From assembly GCF_024139115.2 (NCBI RefSeq), contig NC_085141.1:66876675-66940674 (forward strand): a DNA stretch of 64,000 nt, read 5' to 3'. How positions within the stretch are numbered: position 1 is the first letter of the stretch; every line of letters begins with the position of its first letter. The notes under the pieces were generated by a model. The model saw only the letters and a program-made list of their open reading frames with translations. It ran no database searches and had not been told where the DNA came from. Shown in pieces: positions 20,802-33,172 of the stretch. Position numbers and translations under genes: made by a program. This DNA comes from Armigeres subalbatus. Its lineage: Eukaryota; Arthropoda; Insecta; Diptera; Culicidae.

Positions 20802-21510
20802 TCAAAAGGCCAATAATAACAATGTTATGTCATAACGTATTGTGAAGACCATATGTGGTGTGGTTAGTTTATCTTTATTATTAACAACAACCAGAATAGT
20901 AGGGCTATTGTTATTTATTGGCACGAACAATCTGTCAAATGGTACAATTATGGTTCAAGATTATGCGGGATGTCATGGGCTATAATTAATCAAATAATTA
21001 CGTTTTGGCTGAAAATCTTTCCAAATGTTACGCGAGAGCTCATGATGTTTTGGTTCAGTGTATACTTCCCATATACTTCCATATCACAAACATTCCATGC
21101 TAACGCTAGTAACGCATCGCTTGTCAATCTGTTTCTAAAACCGTTTTGTTCGTTTTGATTCGCAAACACAAAAAAGGAAAAAAGTACGGCAAAACATTTT
21201 GGTTCAACATAGTTATTTAAAAAAATATTTAGTGCCTTCTTAAATATTTTTCTTAATGGTCTTCTGAATGTAGAATCAGTGGATTCTTGGAAAAAATCAA
21301 TACATAAGTGCCTAATATTTTCTGTTGCGCGAGGACGCGGACACCCTTTGAATAAGTAAGTATATAACCTTAAAATTAATGTTTTGCGTAAATCTCAGCA
21401 CTTTGTTCTATGCCTCAATCTCAGACCTCAATCCGTTATTCCCAGGTAAATGACCCTTCTGTCACAAAGAAGTCACTCATCTCAGTTCAGTGTTGGAAAA
21501 GCACGAAAAA
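20802..21510. promoter_or_regulatory. Myt1 upstream region
   Basis: AT-rich region before the Myt1 start codon that must hold promoter and 5' untranslated sequence. In the Myt1 frame there is no upstream in-frame ATG between 21445 and 21511. No specific control element was recognised. Confidence 0.4.
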
Positions 21511-23396
21511 ATGAAATCCCCACTGCCGGTACCGGAGTTTCTGGAAGAGAACAATCTGTCGCTGTCTTTCAAACAACCTCATCGAAAGGATCGAGCCCCG
21601 AGGGCTCCGAAACCACCAAAGATTTTCCCCAAATTTGATGGCAGCTTCAGTCGGGTTCTGATCGGTTCGTCGGTGGCTCATGCAGTTTCATTCCGGAGCA
21701 ATCGTTCGGAGCTCAGCCAGTTGTACGAGCCAAGCAAACGCGAATCATACTATGAGCAGTGCTTCGAGCAGATAGCCAAAGTGGGGGAGGGTTCATTCGG
21801 CGAAGTTTTCAAAGTCAAAAGCAAAATCGATGGGTGTTTGTACGCCGTAAAGAAGTCTAAAGAATTTTTTCGAGGCGAGAACTACCGGCAGGAACGGTTA
21901 GAAGAGGTTCGTCGATATGAGCAGTTTAGTGAGCATGAGAACTGCGTAAAACTGTATCAAGCATGGGAGCAAGAGGACAGATTGTTCATGCAACTTGAAC
22001 TGTGCAAGAGCAGCCTGGAGGATTATGCTAGAGAGCAGCGTTACATTCCGGAAGACAACATTTGGAACATATTGTTGGATTTGTTGCTGGTGCGTGAGTA
22101 GTAGAGAATTGAGAGGCATTTCCGGCAGGATGCGTTTCGTATTATAAACTAGCTGAGTATTGTGCAAGGGAATGAAATTCAAATAGGAAATACCTCTCAT
22201 TACTCTATTCATTTAGAAAAAGTAAAAAATATGATGTTTGTAACATATTTCGTGTTCTTTCTTGTTACAGGGTTTGAAAAGTTTGCATGATCGTAATTTG
22301 ATTCATTTAGACATTAAGTTAGACAACATTCTTATAACGGATGATGGTGTTTGCAAATTGGCTGATTTTGGTTTAGTTTTCGATTTGGGCAGTAGAAACT
22401 TTAATCATGCCACGGAAGGAGATTCTCGTTACATAGCTCCGGAGCTGATGGAAGGCCGGTATACCAAAGCGGTAGACATTTTTAGTTTGGGAATAGCCAT
22501 TCTCGAATTATCAAGTAATCTGGAACTTCCGTCCAATGGTGCTTTATGGCAGAGGCTACGAAGTGGATCCCTCCCTCCGGAACTTCTTAGTAGACTATCA
22601 CAGGAACTGCACGATGTGATTCGATGGATGATGCAACCTTCGCCCGATTGTCGCCCCTCCGTGGACACTCTGTTGCGGTTGCCCAGATTAGCGACACTTT
22701 ATCAGGAACGAAAGCGATGGCGAGTGATTCGAGGTTTGAAATCTTACATGCATAGAAAACTGTGCAATTTGAAATACTTCTTGGCAAGTTTGGTGCTTTC
22801 GATTGCTAGTTGCTTACGATTAAAACATGAAAAGCCAGTTCTTCCGGAGGGGAACCGGAATAAGCACTCAAGTTACAGAGATAGCCATAATCGCAGCAAT
22901 TGTAATGGAATCAACAACAGTGTACGGACTTGTCTCATGAAGGAATTCGACGACGAGGTGGATAATGATGATCTACTGTCGTCTGGCGAACTGGATTTGA
23001 CAGGTGGCAGTACCGGAACAGATGTGCAAATAACACCCAGACTGAATAAAGATATTCCAAGGCATACACCACCCATACGAATGATGAATTCAACCCCACT
23101 TAACCACAACAACGTTGGGCTTAGGCTTAGTTTCCTTGAACGAAATGGAAATCATGATAGGATTGCCGGGTATTAGAAATATAAAATAATTTCGTTTGAA
23201 AATATTTATTGTATCTTATCTTTCCAGTTACGAATCAGACGACGATGAACCATGGTTCCCGTTGGACAATAGCAACTCAAGTAATCGAACTGAGGATTCG
23301 CGGAAAAGTTTGCTATACAATACGACTAGCCCTATTAATGATTCTTCATATTTGACGAAAAAGAAATTGTGTTTCAAATCAGACGACTCTGATTGA
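21511..23396 (+). CDS. Myt1: Myt1, membrane-associated Cdk1-inhibitory kinase
   Basis: Three exons, 21511-22089, 22271-23169 and 23228-23396, give 548 residues (fly Myt1 is similar in length). Myt1 holds Cdk1-cyclin B inactive by phosphorylating the Thr14/Tyr15 pair from Golgi/ER membranes. The kinase domain (about residues 90-345) shows the glycine loop VGEGSFGEVF, the lysine in YAVKKSKEFF, the catalytic loop LIHLDIKLDN with the HLD form shared by Wee1/Myt1 kinases, and DFGLVFDL instead of the usual DFG start of an activation segment. RYIAPELMEGRY follows. After the kinase comes a hydrophobic segment, LKYFLASLVLSIASCL, the expected membrane anchor, then a low-complexity tail with acidic patches (GYESDDDEPWF) split by intron 2. 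Donors are GTGCGT (22090) and GTATTA (23170), the second weak. A stop shortly after each donor confirms the splices. Confidence 0.92.
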
Positions 23397-24534
23397 TCGT
23401 CGGGTATGAGTCGGACAGGACCAATCCGCAAGCGTCATTTATATAGCACTTATTCGCCGGATTAAATGTTCTTCCGAATCGGATAAAAAAAATCAAAAAA
23501 AAACGAAACAGATAAAGATCTCATAATAACGTTGGCTTGAGTATCTGTGCATCTAACAATTTATCAATTTATAAATAAGTACGTACTTTTCATTGTTGTG
23601 AGTAATATGAGATGGATCTCTGTATCAAAACTTGTCATAAGCGGATGCGGGATGATCTTACTCGATAAACATGGTGATCTAATTAGCTTTCTTACATGTC
23701 TAGCTAGGATTGTATATTAATAGAATAGTAACAATAATAACTACAGAAGAAAGTTGATAGGTTTTGTGATATACAGGGAAGCTAATGAAATGAATAGTTG
23801 AACGGTAGCAAACTCAATTGTTTTTGAGAAACATTTTTAGGTATTTTCAGCTTTTGTTATGAATTACTAAATTGTGCATATGAAATGTCTTTTTAAAAAG
23901 ATAACAAAATAAGAATACGTTCGACGACAATTATGAACAACTAATGTAGACTATTTTACATTAACTAAGTTGCATTATTTTCCTGTAAATGTTGATACTA
24001 CGAGATATATGATATCGTGCAGTAATAAATATGCTTGGGAAACATTTCCTACACAAGATTATTATAATCGCAATAAATCAGATGGATAAATCATGACTTT
24101 CTAATTCATATTGATACATCCGAATTCAACTCTCCAAGGCCAGAATCACTAACACTAATGTCACTGTAAGATGTATAAAATAAAAGTGGATGATATTCCC
24201 GATAATCCAGTCCCATCAAAAACATCACATCACCGAAAAAATTCTTTATATTGAATATATGTGCGACAAGCACACATAATTTTTTGCAATTTGGCGACCC
24301 AAATATATGCAATTTGTACCCACACATAAATTCAATAACTGCATATTAGAGACCACACATACATTTTATTTGATTATAGATTATATTTGTACTTCGCGTG
24401 GAGAGTGGTTATGTGTACACTAATTAGAATCATGAATTAAATTAATGGATTTTTGCCAATAAAAATGTGTGGAATTTTTGTAGTGTACGCTTTGATAGGA
24501 ATACAGCGGAGTCACGCTCACTTTTGTTCATATT
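23397..24534. other. Myt1 3' flank
   Basis: AT-rich sequence without coding signal. AATAAA motifs near 24004 and 24072 could serve as Myt1 polyadenylation signals. No repeat recognised before the inverted-repeat arm at 24535. Confidence 0.5.
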
Positions 24535-25269
24535 CACGCTTAAAATCAATAACACAGAGATGTGTTTGCTTCACACAAAACGGACCTAATGCAGAACAAC
24601 ACCTAGATGAGCGACAGTTACACAGGCACAAAAATGCCTCGTACGGTTGTGCTAACGGCCCTTTTTATTATGTAAACGTTTGAACCAGGCTACTGTCATG
24701 CTATTGTTTAGCCCATCGCCAAATCGTAGCCAGGATGTCCCGGGCACAAATATTTTTTCATACTACTTTTCAATGATGACAGCGGTCTATGTCTATTGAT
24801 GATGATGACACCGCGCTTGTCACAGGGTCGGTTTGTACAGATTCCTTGTTTCATGAGGTACAGGGATGCCAGATACATTTTTTAGAAGTCTGTATTAATC
24901 TCAGCAAAATGTCTGTATTTGTCTGTATGGAGTTCATCTCGGAGTTCATAAGGTACAGGAATTAGAAAATTATTTGAAAATCATGCACTTTTGATAACGT
25001 TGAATATGGAAGTTTCAAAAATCAAAATGTCGGTGTAGGACTTAGTCGCGTCAAGTATGATATACTAAAATCAAGTAAGGTTGCTGTTGAGGTCGAACTA
25101 CGTATTTTTGGAAACTACTCTAAAGTTACAATCAAGTGGTGGAATTAAACGGGATAATACTTTCTTGTCTTATGCTAAGTGAAGATATTCCACTACAAAG
25201 CTCTGAATAATGTTCTCATCAATATGTATGTTGTTCATTAGCATAAATTGATAATATATACGCAACTTT

Positions 25270-27000
25270 ATAACTGAAAATCCGTTGAGAAGTTCAAAAA
25301 AGTTTAGTTCGGAGGAGAGGCACAGAAGGAATAAATCCGTTTAGAAACACAAAGAACGAAACGGACATCTTTTGGGTTTACAAACAGAGTAAACCTTTGG
25401 TGTTTCGAACTTTTTTGGGCTTCCGAACAGAACTCTTATTGCGCTTTTGAACAAAATCGTTTCGGCTTCCGAACGTAATCTTTTAAAGCTTTGGAATCCC
25501 AAAAGGATATCCCTTTTACAGAAACAGAAAAGATGCATTCATAACAAGATTCAGAAGCCCAAATGGCTCCACTTGGAATTCCAAAAGTAGGGGAGATATG
25601 TATAAACTGCGCCAAAATTTTGTTTCAAAAACGTAGGCAGCTGAAGCCAAAATCATTTGTATGCTGTCAAATGAAAAAACTCAATCAAAAATTCTGTATT
25701 ATAAATTAAAAAAAAAAACATTATTTTGGCTCATTCCAACGCTATTTTGGCGTTTCTGTCCTCAATGCTCATTATCATCAGTCAGAGGCATTGACTAACT
25801 GAAAGGATAGAGTTGACACTAATTTTGTGCAGAATAGTTTGAAAATGTTGGTGAAAAATACTGGAATACTTTGATTATTATTTTTGGGTGGCGCATATTG
25901 CCCAGCATCATTCATTTTGGATTGAAATTCTCAATTTTGGAATAAAATCGTTTTGTTGCAATATTGCTGGCTTTACATGGAAATTTTTGGACCATATAAT
26001 GACTGATATGTTAGATTGTTGATAAATACTCCGAACATACATGTTTTCGGAGGAAATTACCATTAAATTAAGTAATTTGCTTAGAGGGCGCATATTGACC
26101 ACATCTCCCCTATACCTTTCGAAATTTTAAACCCGAGTCCGTTTGAAAGTAAAGTCCAAAAAAATTTAGTAAATTTATCCCAACAAGGTTTCGTTCGGAA
26201 ATCCAAAAGAATTCTATTTCGGAAGCCCAAAAGAATTTCTTCCAGAATACTAAATAATTTCGCTCTGGAACTCAGAGAAAGGCCTTGTTTTCGGTTTAAA
26301 AACCGTTATTTTTTGGTTTTCTGAACGGAGCTCTTTTCGGCTTTTGGAAAGATCTCTTCTAGGTTTTCCAATCGATTCCTTTTGCGCTTCCTAAATAAAT
26401 CCTGTTAGAGCTTCGGTAGGAAATCTATAAGTATTCTAATCAGAATCTCTTGCCCAGAAGCAGAAAAAGATTCCGTTCAGAAGCCCAGAACGCTCAAATC
26501 GAAAGTCCAAAAGATTCCGTTCGGAAGACCAAAAGTATTCCGTTCTTAATTCTAGAATGATTTTTGTTCAGAATCCCATCAATTCCGTATGGAAGTCCAA
26601 AAGGATTTCTTTGGGAAGCCCAGAGTGATTACTTTCAAAAACCCAAAAAAAATCGCTCAGAAAATCGAATAGATTCCGTAAGTGAACTCAGAAGGATTAC
26701 GTTCGGAAGTTCACATAATTCTGATTGAAAATCCGTACGATCGGATGTCTTTTGGGGAACCTAATGGTATTTTTTTGCTTTTGAATGGCTTTAGAATGGA
26801 TTAACTTCTGAATGCAAAGGAATCGAAGAATCTTTCCGTTTGAAATTCTAAAAGTATTCTGTTTGGAACTCAAAAGGGATGCCGTTCAAAAGCCTGAAAG
26901 GCTCCACATGGAACGTACGAAATCCCCATAACGATTTTGTTTGAAAACCCAAAATAGTTTAATTGGAAAGCCCAACAGGATTCTGTTTCCAGCCCAAAGT
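25270..27000. repeat. Degenerate GTTCGGAAGCCCAAAAGGATT array
   Basis: Variants of TTCGGAAGCCCAAAAG, TTCGGAAGTCCAAAAG and GTTTGGAACTCAAAAG recur every 30-50 nt for about 1.2 kb (excluding the nested MITE), first in inverted form on the left side (CTTTTGGGTTTACAAACAG) and then in direct form. The units are too diverged for a fixed period to be read by eye. Confidence 0.7.
25590..26110. mobile_element. Nested MITE with TA duplication, GGGGAGATATG ends
   Basis: GGGGAGATATGTATAAACTG and GCGCATATTGACCACATCTCCCC form the ends, imperfect inverted repeats, with TA at 25588-25589 and 26111-26112. TAAACTGCGCC and GGGCGCATATTG recur inside. It interrupts the degenerate array of the hAT-ended element, so it is younger than the array. 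Confidence 0.6.
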
Positions 27001-27414
27001 TTTTTGAAACTGAATGTCTGTAAAAGTCTGTAACTTAATTCAAAAGTCTGTATAATGTCTGTAATCTGTATGATGTCTGTATGCAAGACCAAATGTCTGT
27101 ATAAATACAGACATGTCTGTATGTCTGGCATCCCTGATGAGGAACCAAATACTGTTGAAAATATTGAAATCCAAGCTTCAATAAAACCACACGAGCTATT
27201 TTTGTGGCTGTGTAACTGTCGCTCATCTAGTTGTTGTTCTGCATTAGGTCCGTTTTGTGTGAAGCAAACATATCTCTGTGTCTGTGTTATTGATTTTAAG
27301 CGTGTGGAGAGCTCAATGCTTCGACGGAGTGGTTAGATTCATTGGGATGGGACAACATTTTATTTTCCTTTCCAGCATGTTTTTGGCAAGCCTGTCCGTT
27401 CGCTCAGGATAACA

Positions 27415-27627
27415 TTAAAACGTTCTTAAACTTGGTAGATATTTGATTAAATTTCTTTCTTATAACTTTGAACACTAAGTTGTCTCCGTCACAATCCACG
27501 GCTCAACTTCGAATGAGCAGTTTATTCGATTTGATATATTTCAATCATACAGAACAGCATATTGATAAGTATTGGTAAGTATATAGATAATTTGATTTAG
27601 TACTATCGAGATGATAGGGATGCTACA
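27415..27627 (-). repeat. 3' LTR of the Ty3/gypsy element
   Basis: 213 nt matching 33792-33960 except for an internal stretch of about 44 nt (after GGCTCAACTT) missing from the other copy. In element orientation it starts TGTAGCATCCC. A polypurine run, GATGGGGAAGAAT in element orientation (27628-27640), lies directly before it, as expected for a PPT. Confidence 0.85.
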
Positions 27628-27782
27628 ATTCTTCCCCATCAAGATAATTCTTACAGGAATTAATGCTTTATTCTAAAATTCTTATAGCATTATTTATCGA
27701 TCACTTAAATCCTATAGTTTAGCACATAAATGTTAAAAAAATCGTTTGTCAACATTATCTATGCTCAGAATTGCAAATAAAT

Positions 27783-30657
27783 TTATTCTTCAGTACATCT
27801 TCTCATCTTTGACCGAGTCAATATCGGACTCCTATCAATATTTTTTCTTTTTCTAGAACAGCGAACAGTTTCAGAACGTTCCAAACTTTCATCGGCCGGC
27901 ACCCTAGTCGGAAACACTTTCTCAACGCCCTCTATTTCTGGACCGACCGTCCAGTTACTGCCGTCATCCGGAAATCCAAAGAAATCATCTTCAGTATCCA
28001 CAGAACCACGTCTTCTTGGCTGCGACGGTATAGCCATCACTGTTGTTTTTCGTTTCGGTTGCTCCAAACACTTCAGCTGGTGTCTATGAGCCGTTAGCAC
28101 ATGCGATCCCAAAGCAATCTGGAAAACATTGATAGAAATTCTTTTAACGAACTTTGCATCTAACCATTTAGCTATTACATTTTTGTTAAAGTTTTTATAT
28201 AACAGCTTATCCCCTGCTTTTAACTTATCAAGTTCGTTTGGAGGACTATATTCATGGTTAGAGTTATTATTGCTTATATGGGAGGTTTTATCAATAAAAT
28301 GTTTATATGTTTGTTTAGGATTTAATAAATCAAATAGCATTTTGGGTTTAAAACCAAGAACTTTCTCGGAAGGAAAAATACCTTTTTCGCCAAAACAACT
28401 GTTTCTATAGTTTATGAGGAACAGGTTCAATTTGTCTTCAATGTCTAAATATTTAGTTTTTCCGTCAATTAAAAACTTTTTAAGCACATTCTTAACTACC
28501 CGTACCATTCTTTCTGCTTGGCCATTGCTGGCCGGATTGTACGGAGGGCTTTTAAGCACAATGATTCCTTGGCGCCTAAGAAAGTCCATAAAATCCTGGG
28601 AATTGAACGGCGGTCCTCCATCCGTGACCACAATATCCGGAAGTCCAAATCTTGCAAATAGCGATGCAAACTTCTTATTAACAAGTTTTGCAGTAGTTCC
28701 ATAACGCATCCATTCGACTTCCAACCATTTAGAATGGCTATCTACTATTAAAATGAAAGTTTTACCCTCAAAATAAAAAAAAATCAGCGTGTACACGACT
28801 GAATGGACGCGTAGTCGGTAACCAAGCTCCTGATATTTTTGGTTTAGGTACCACTTCCATCTTTGCACAAGTGTCACATAGTTTAACATATTTTTCTATA
28901 TCTACGTTCAATCCCTGCCAGTACACAACACGTCTCGCCAATTTTTTCATTTTTACGATGCCGCTGTGATTGGCATGTAAAAGCTTTAAAATGCTCGATT
29001 TTAATATTTCGGGTATAATTATCTTTTCTTCCACAATTAGCACTCCGTCAACAATTTCTAAACAATCTTTTTTTTGCGTAGAAGTTCTTGAAGATACCAG
29101 GAACATTGTTGGGCCACCCTAATGTAACAAAATCCACCAATTTTGATAGAAAAGCATCCGATTTAGTTTCCCTTGAAATCAATGCATAATCCAGCGGGAA
29201 ATCATTAGTAAAATTGATGCTATTAATAACATTATGATCCAAATAGCTTGGCACTTTTTGGTTTAAAGGGAAACGACTGCAAAAATCTGCGTTACACATT
29301 TTAGCTGCAGGACGATATTCAATTTCAAAACTATATATGGATAATTCCATTATATAGCGTTGCAATCTTGTGACGTATATTGAATGCTTCCCTTCTTTTC
29401 CAAATATACCAATCAAAGGTTTATGATCTGTGTATACTTTGAATTTCTGTCCAAATAAAAATTTATGAAATTTCTTAATAACGCAGACAAGTGCCAAAGC
29501 TTCTAGATGCAAAATCGGGTATCGTTTCTGTGCGTCATTAAGTGAGAAAGACGTGAAGCTCTCTTCACTTCCTTCAATTTGTGCCAGAACACCACCCATA
29601 GAACACCACCCAGAACACCACCCATAGGAAGATGCGTCAGTTATTACGACCAGGGTTTTTTTTGGGTCGTAGAATGTTAATAAATTTGCTTGTAGTAAAT
29701 TATCTTTACTTTTTTTAAACGCATTGTCACAATCATTAGTCCATTTGAACTGTGCATTTTTCTTTAACAAGGCATACAAACAACTTAGTTTAGAACTCAA
29801 ATTTGGTACAAACTTATTGTAATAATTTACTAAACCAAGATACGCTTTAAGCTCTGTTACGTTATGTGGTACTTTAGCATCTCTGATTGTTGAAAGTTTT
29901 TCTGGAGCAGGTAGTAATCCTTCACTAGAGATTAAATGTCCAAGATACTGTAATGAGTCAACGAAAAATTTACATTTCTTAAAATTTACACTAATGTTTG
30001 CAGCGGCAAGCCTAGAAAGAACTTGTTCTAATTTGTCTAAACATTCACTAAAGGATTGTGCTGCGATTAGCACGTCGTCTAAATAACAGCTAACATTGTC
30101 TAGTCCTTTGAGGACTGCTGGAACACAGCAGCGCTCGAAGATGCGCCTTGTGGGAGACGATTATATGTGTACAAGCCCTTTTCCGTATTAATAACAACGT
30201 ATTTTCTAGAACGTTTGGACAGATTTAACTGGGTATAAGCTCCTGTCAAATCTAAACAGCAGAATACTTTGCTACCTGCTAAAGAAGCAAAAATATCCTG
30301 GGCAAGCGGAAGAGGATAAGTGTTAGGCAAGAGTACTTTGTTGAGCGAGACCTTACAATCAATTACCATTCTTAGTTCGTTGTCCTTTTTCAGTATTGCT
30401 ATTACAGGTGCCGCCCACTCACTCGCTTGGATCGGTGTAATTATATCTTGCTTCTCCAAATCATCCAAATGTTTCAAAAATTTTTCTTTAATTTTATAAG
30501 GTACCTGATAAGGTTTTCGAAAAATAGGCCGATCTGAAGTGAACACCAAATCCGCTTCAAATCCTGTAATAGGTTTAGATAAATCATTACGAAAAACATT
30601 CGCATACTTGTTTTTAATCATACTTATTGCTTCGTCATGCTTCTTGTCAATATCCAT
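27783..30657 (-). pseudogene. Ty3/gypsy pol (RT, RNase H, integrase), frame-broken
   Basis: Reading leftward: 30657-30100 holds the N-terminal reverse transcriptase with RKPYQVPYK and LPQGASS; a frame break near 30110 precedes the catalytic YLDDVLIA. The frame 30073-29048 then carries YLGHLIS and RNase H (VITDASSYG, HLEALALV, YTDHKPLI). The next frame, to about 28768, has the integrase zinc finger (H-x3-H, then CDTC), and a last frame to 27783 has the integrase core with its three acidic residues in VDSHSKW, VTDGGPPF and GQAERMV. At least three frame changes separate these parts. A small duplication of ACACCACCCATAG near 29590-29630 adds residues in RNase H. No GPY/F-type tail or chromodomain was recognised. 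Confidence 0.85.
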
Positions 30658-31809
30658 ATCGGTTCAATAAACGCGTTTTTCCATTTTGGGTAAAATGTTG
30701 TCATCAAATCTCTTCCCAGCAGCGGCCTAAATTCACTGTGTGTTTTTAGCACAATTAGTTTGCCCGTAATTTTTCGCTCATTTAGTAAAATATCTGCTAC
30801 TATTTGCCCAACTACGTCTAATTTAGTACCGTTGACTACCACGAGCTTTTTATGACAACTAGTAAGCGGAATCGAATTGAATAATTTCTTGTAGATAAAC
30901 TCGCTAATAACTGTCACAGCGGAACCTGTGTCTATTTCCATTGTTAGTTTCTTGTTATTAACCAGAACTTCAACTAGGCATGCTCCACTATCTGTATTTG
31001 GTCCTGAAATTTTCATGCAATTGATATCCGATTCATCGCTCGAGTCTTGCAAGTTCATTCTGTTAAATTTATCCACTACTACAGGCTGAGCTTCCTTCTC
31101 CTGTTCTACGAATTTAACAGTGTTCTTCTTGCTCAAAAACCAACAATTCTTCCTGATATGGCCGCGTCTTTTACATAAATTGCATACCGCGTTGTTGTGG
31201 GAACCCCACTGTTTTGCATCACGCTTCAATTGATAAGCATTTCTCTTTTTGCTATTGTTACGATCACTACTAATACTACGTGAACGAAACCTTCCACCAT
31301 GTTCGTAACGTTTGCCACGGAATTCTTCACGCTTCCTGCCGAGCCGATGTTTTATTGATAACACTTCTATTTCACCTTGTTCATTCATTTCCTTAGCTCT
31401 TTTACCTGCCAATTCACTACTAATAATAGTCTTCTCAACCGCGTCCAATGCTATATCATCTTCCATGAGTAGTTTTTGTTGTAAAATTTTATCACGTAAC
31501 CCGAGAATCAACTTGTCCCTTACAGCTTCATCCTTAAAATCTCTAAAGTTACAGTTCTCCGCAAGAAGCTTTACGGCTAAAACAAAATTCTCCGAACTTT
31601 CTGAATGACCTTGCGAACGGTTGTAGAACTTGTACCTATTCATTAACGCCGGCTCCGTTTTATCAAAACGAGCCTTTAGTTTTTTTTATAATATCGTCGT
31701 AACTCAACTTGTTAACGTCTTTTTTTGGAAACAAAAGTTTGATTTCGTCAAACACTTCTTCTCCGCTCAAAGAAATGAACCATGACCTTTTCGTATCAAC
31801 AGTAACACT
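30624..31809 (-). pseudogene. Ty3/gypsy gag C-terminus and protease, frame-broken
   Basis: The open frame 31643-30624 carries a helical gag segment, one zinc knuckle of the form C-x2-C-x4-H-x4-C (CNLCKRRGHIRKNC) and then an aspartic protease with active site IDTGSAVTVIS and the second motif LLGRDL. A frame change in a run of A/T near 31680 separates it from the preceding gag part (KRSWFISLSGEEVFDEI), which in turn stops at the hAT MITE inserted at 31818. Gag sequence resumes past that insertion (IHWVERFEILCALH, 32214-32255). Confidence 0.82.
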
Positions 31810-31817
31810 ATGCAATG

Positions 31818-32213
31818 TAGGAATGGGCGTTTTTCAGAAAAATATCGATACTGCCGAATCGATGTTTTTATTATCGAAATATCGATGCCGAAAAATATCG
31901 GCGTTGAAACATCGATATTCCGATATATCGATACGCCCAAAAAATTAAGAACACGAGCAAAAAAAAAAAGAAAAACAAATTGAGACTTCGATTTCCCATT
32001 TCAGATTATCGAATCACACATCAAAGATTCGCTGTTTTTAACAGATTATGCCTAATGTGCTATATTTTTATTTTGAAAAAATCGAAATCCGATATCAGCA
32101 ACAAAAAATTGATACGGTCAAATATCGAACATAAAAAAATCGATACAAAATATCGATTAATCGGAGCGAAAGTATCGATTCCCGATATATCGTATCGGTA
32201 TCGCCCATTCCTA
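31818..32213. mobile_element. hAT-type MITE inside gag, 8-bp duplication
   Basis: Terminal repeats TAGGAATGGGCG and CGCCCATTCCTA are exact, and ATGCAATG stands on both sides (31810-31817 and 32214-32221). The 396 nt are packed with ATCGATA/TATCGAT variants in both orientations. Removing it and one duplication restores a continuous gag reading, which confirms both the insertion and its exact edges. Confidence 0.9.
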
Positions 32214-32248
32214 ATGCAATGCACATAAGATTTCGAAGCGCTCAACCC

Positions 32249-32587
32249 AATGAATCGCCTGCTTTGAGCGTAATTACAGCGGCACACTAGGAGTTAACTT
32301 TCTGAAATCAGTATGGCGAAAGGCATCTAAGGTTCGATTTCTCAAAATTAAGCACCTTCATCGAAAAAATATTTGGTAGGCGTAGTAGCGGACACCTTTC
32401 TACATAACCGGTACCAAATAGTTTTTTTAAGAAAAGTTCCTAATTTTGAGAAAACCCGCATTAGATGTCTTTCGCCATACAAATTTCTGGCGGATAACTC
32501 CTGCTGGCTATTTTACGCATATACTATAGCGCCTGGATGTGGTAGCGGCGAGTAGAAAATCAGCCACTGCCAATAATTCATTGAAAA
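32249..32587. repeat. Palindromic direct repeat, copy 1
   Basis: 339 nt almost identical to 33173-33510. It begins AATGAATCGCC and ends ATTCATTG plus AAAA, so the ends are inverted. Inside, ATGGCGAAAGGCATCTAA pairs with TTAGATGTCTTTCGCCAT, and TTTCTCAAAATTA with TAATTTTGAGAAA, so the unit folds into a long hairpin. It lies in the gag region of the LTR element. Confidence 0.8.
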
Positions 32588-33172
32588 AGATTACTCACGG
32601 TTTACTAAGACCAGCTGACGTAGACTTACTCCAGTTGAACTGAGGAAACACTCGCTGTAAATGATAGCCACACACCAATCAGAGCTAGGTAGCCACACCA
32701 CAGGTGATGTCGTTGTACGTTGAACGTGTATTATAGGATGTCCCTTTGCTTGACTAAATACTCCGTCCCACAGCCTGATATTTCTCCAACGGCAACTGAA
32801 TTGAAAAAGTTTTATAATCCGCCAGCCGCCGGGCAATTGTTCCTTCGTAAATTTTAGCACTATCTCTCTCTCTCCTTGATTTGCTTCGGAAGCCTCCACC
32901 GTACCGATAGCCTGCCTAACTCACAATCACTATTGATCCTCTCGACTGTTCCTTTTCCAAATGGTCCGCGCTACTCAATTTGCCAGATATGCTCTTTCTC
33001 AAATCGCTCTATTGTGTATACGATGATCTGGACTCCGCCGATTGGTAGGCTCTCTTGATCCTATGAGAGTACCGGAGGAAAGCTTCCTCTCGTGCTTTAC
33101 CGACACAGAAGAGGATGAAACAAAAAGACCTTACAGAATAAAGAAAAGCAAATGGCGTTAAACCACGCGTAT
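32588..33172. other. Spacer between the two palindromic repeats
   Basis: 585 nt of moderate G+C with an open frame on the minus strand (32899-32591) that I do not recognise. It is not a continuation of gag, so it probably came in with the flanking repeats as one composite insertion. Confidence 0.4.

Larger units (their letters stand above)
24861..27136. mobile_element. Non-autonomous hAT-like element carrying a degenerate short-repeat array
   Basis: Terminal repeats CAGGGATGCCAGATA and TGTCTGGCATCCCTG are near-exact reverse complements, flanked by ATGAGGTA (24853-24860) and ATGAGGAA (27137-27144), an 8-bp duplication with one change, as hAT enzymes make. GTCTGTA repeats crowd both subterminal zones (24880-24930 and 27005-27125), as expected for transposase sites. 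The interior, about 25270-27000, is a degenerate array of units like TTCGGAAGCCCAAAAGGATT, broken by the MITE at 25590. No transposase frame is visible. Confidence 0.75.
24535..27304. mobile_element. Inverted-repeat element with ~105-nt arms, host to a hAT insertion
   Basis: CACGCTTAAAATCAATAACA at the left is the reverse complement of TGTTATTGATTTTAAGCGTG at the right, and the match continues about 105 nt inward (24535-24640 and 27200-27304) with few changes. Most of the interior is the hAT-ended element at 24861-27136. Without that insertion the element would be about 490 nt. No coding. Confidence 0.7.
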
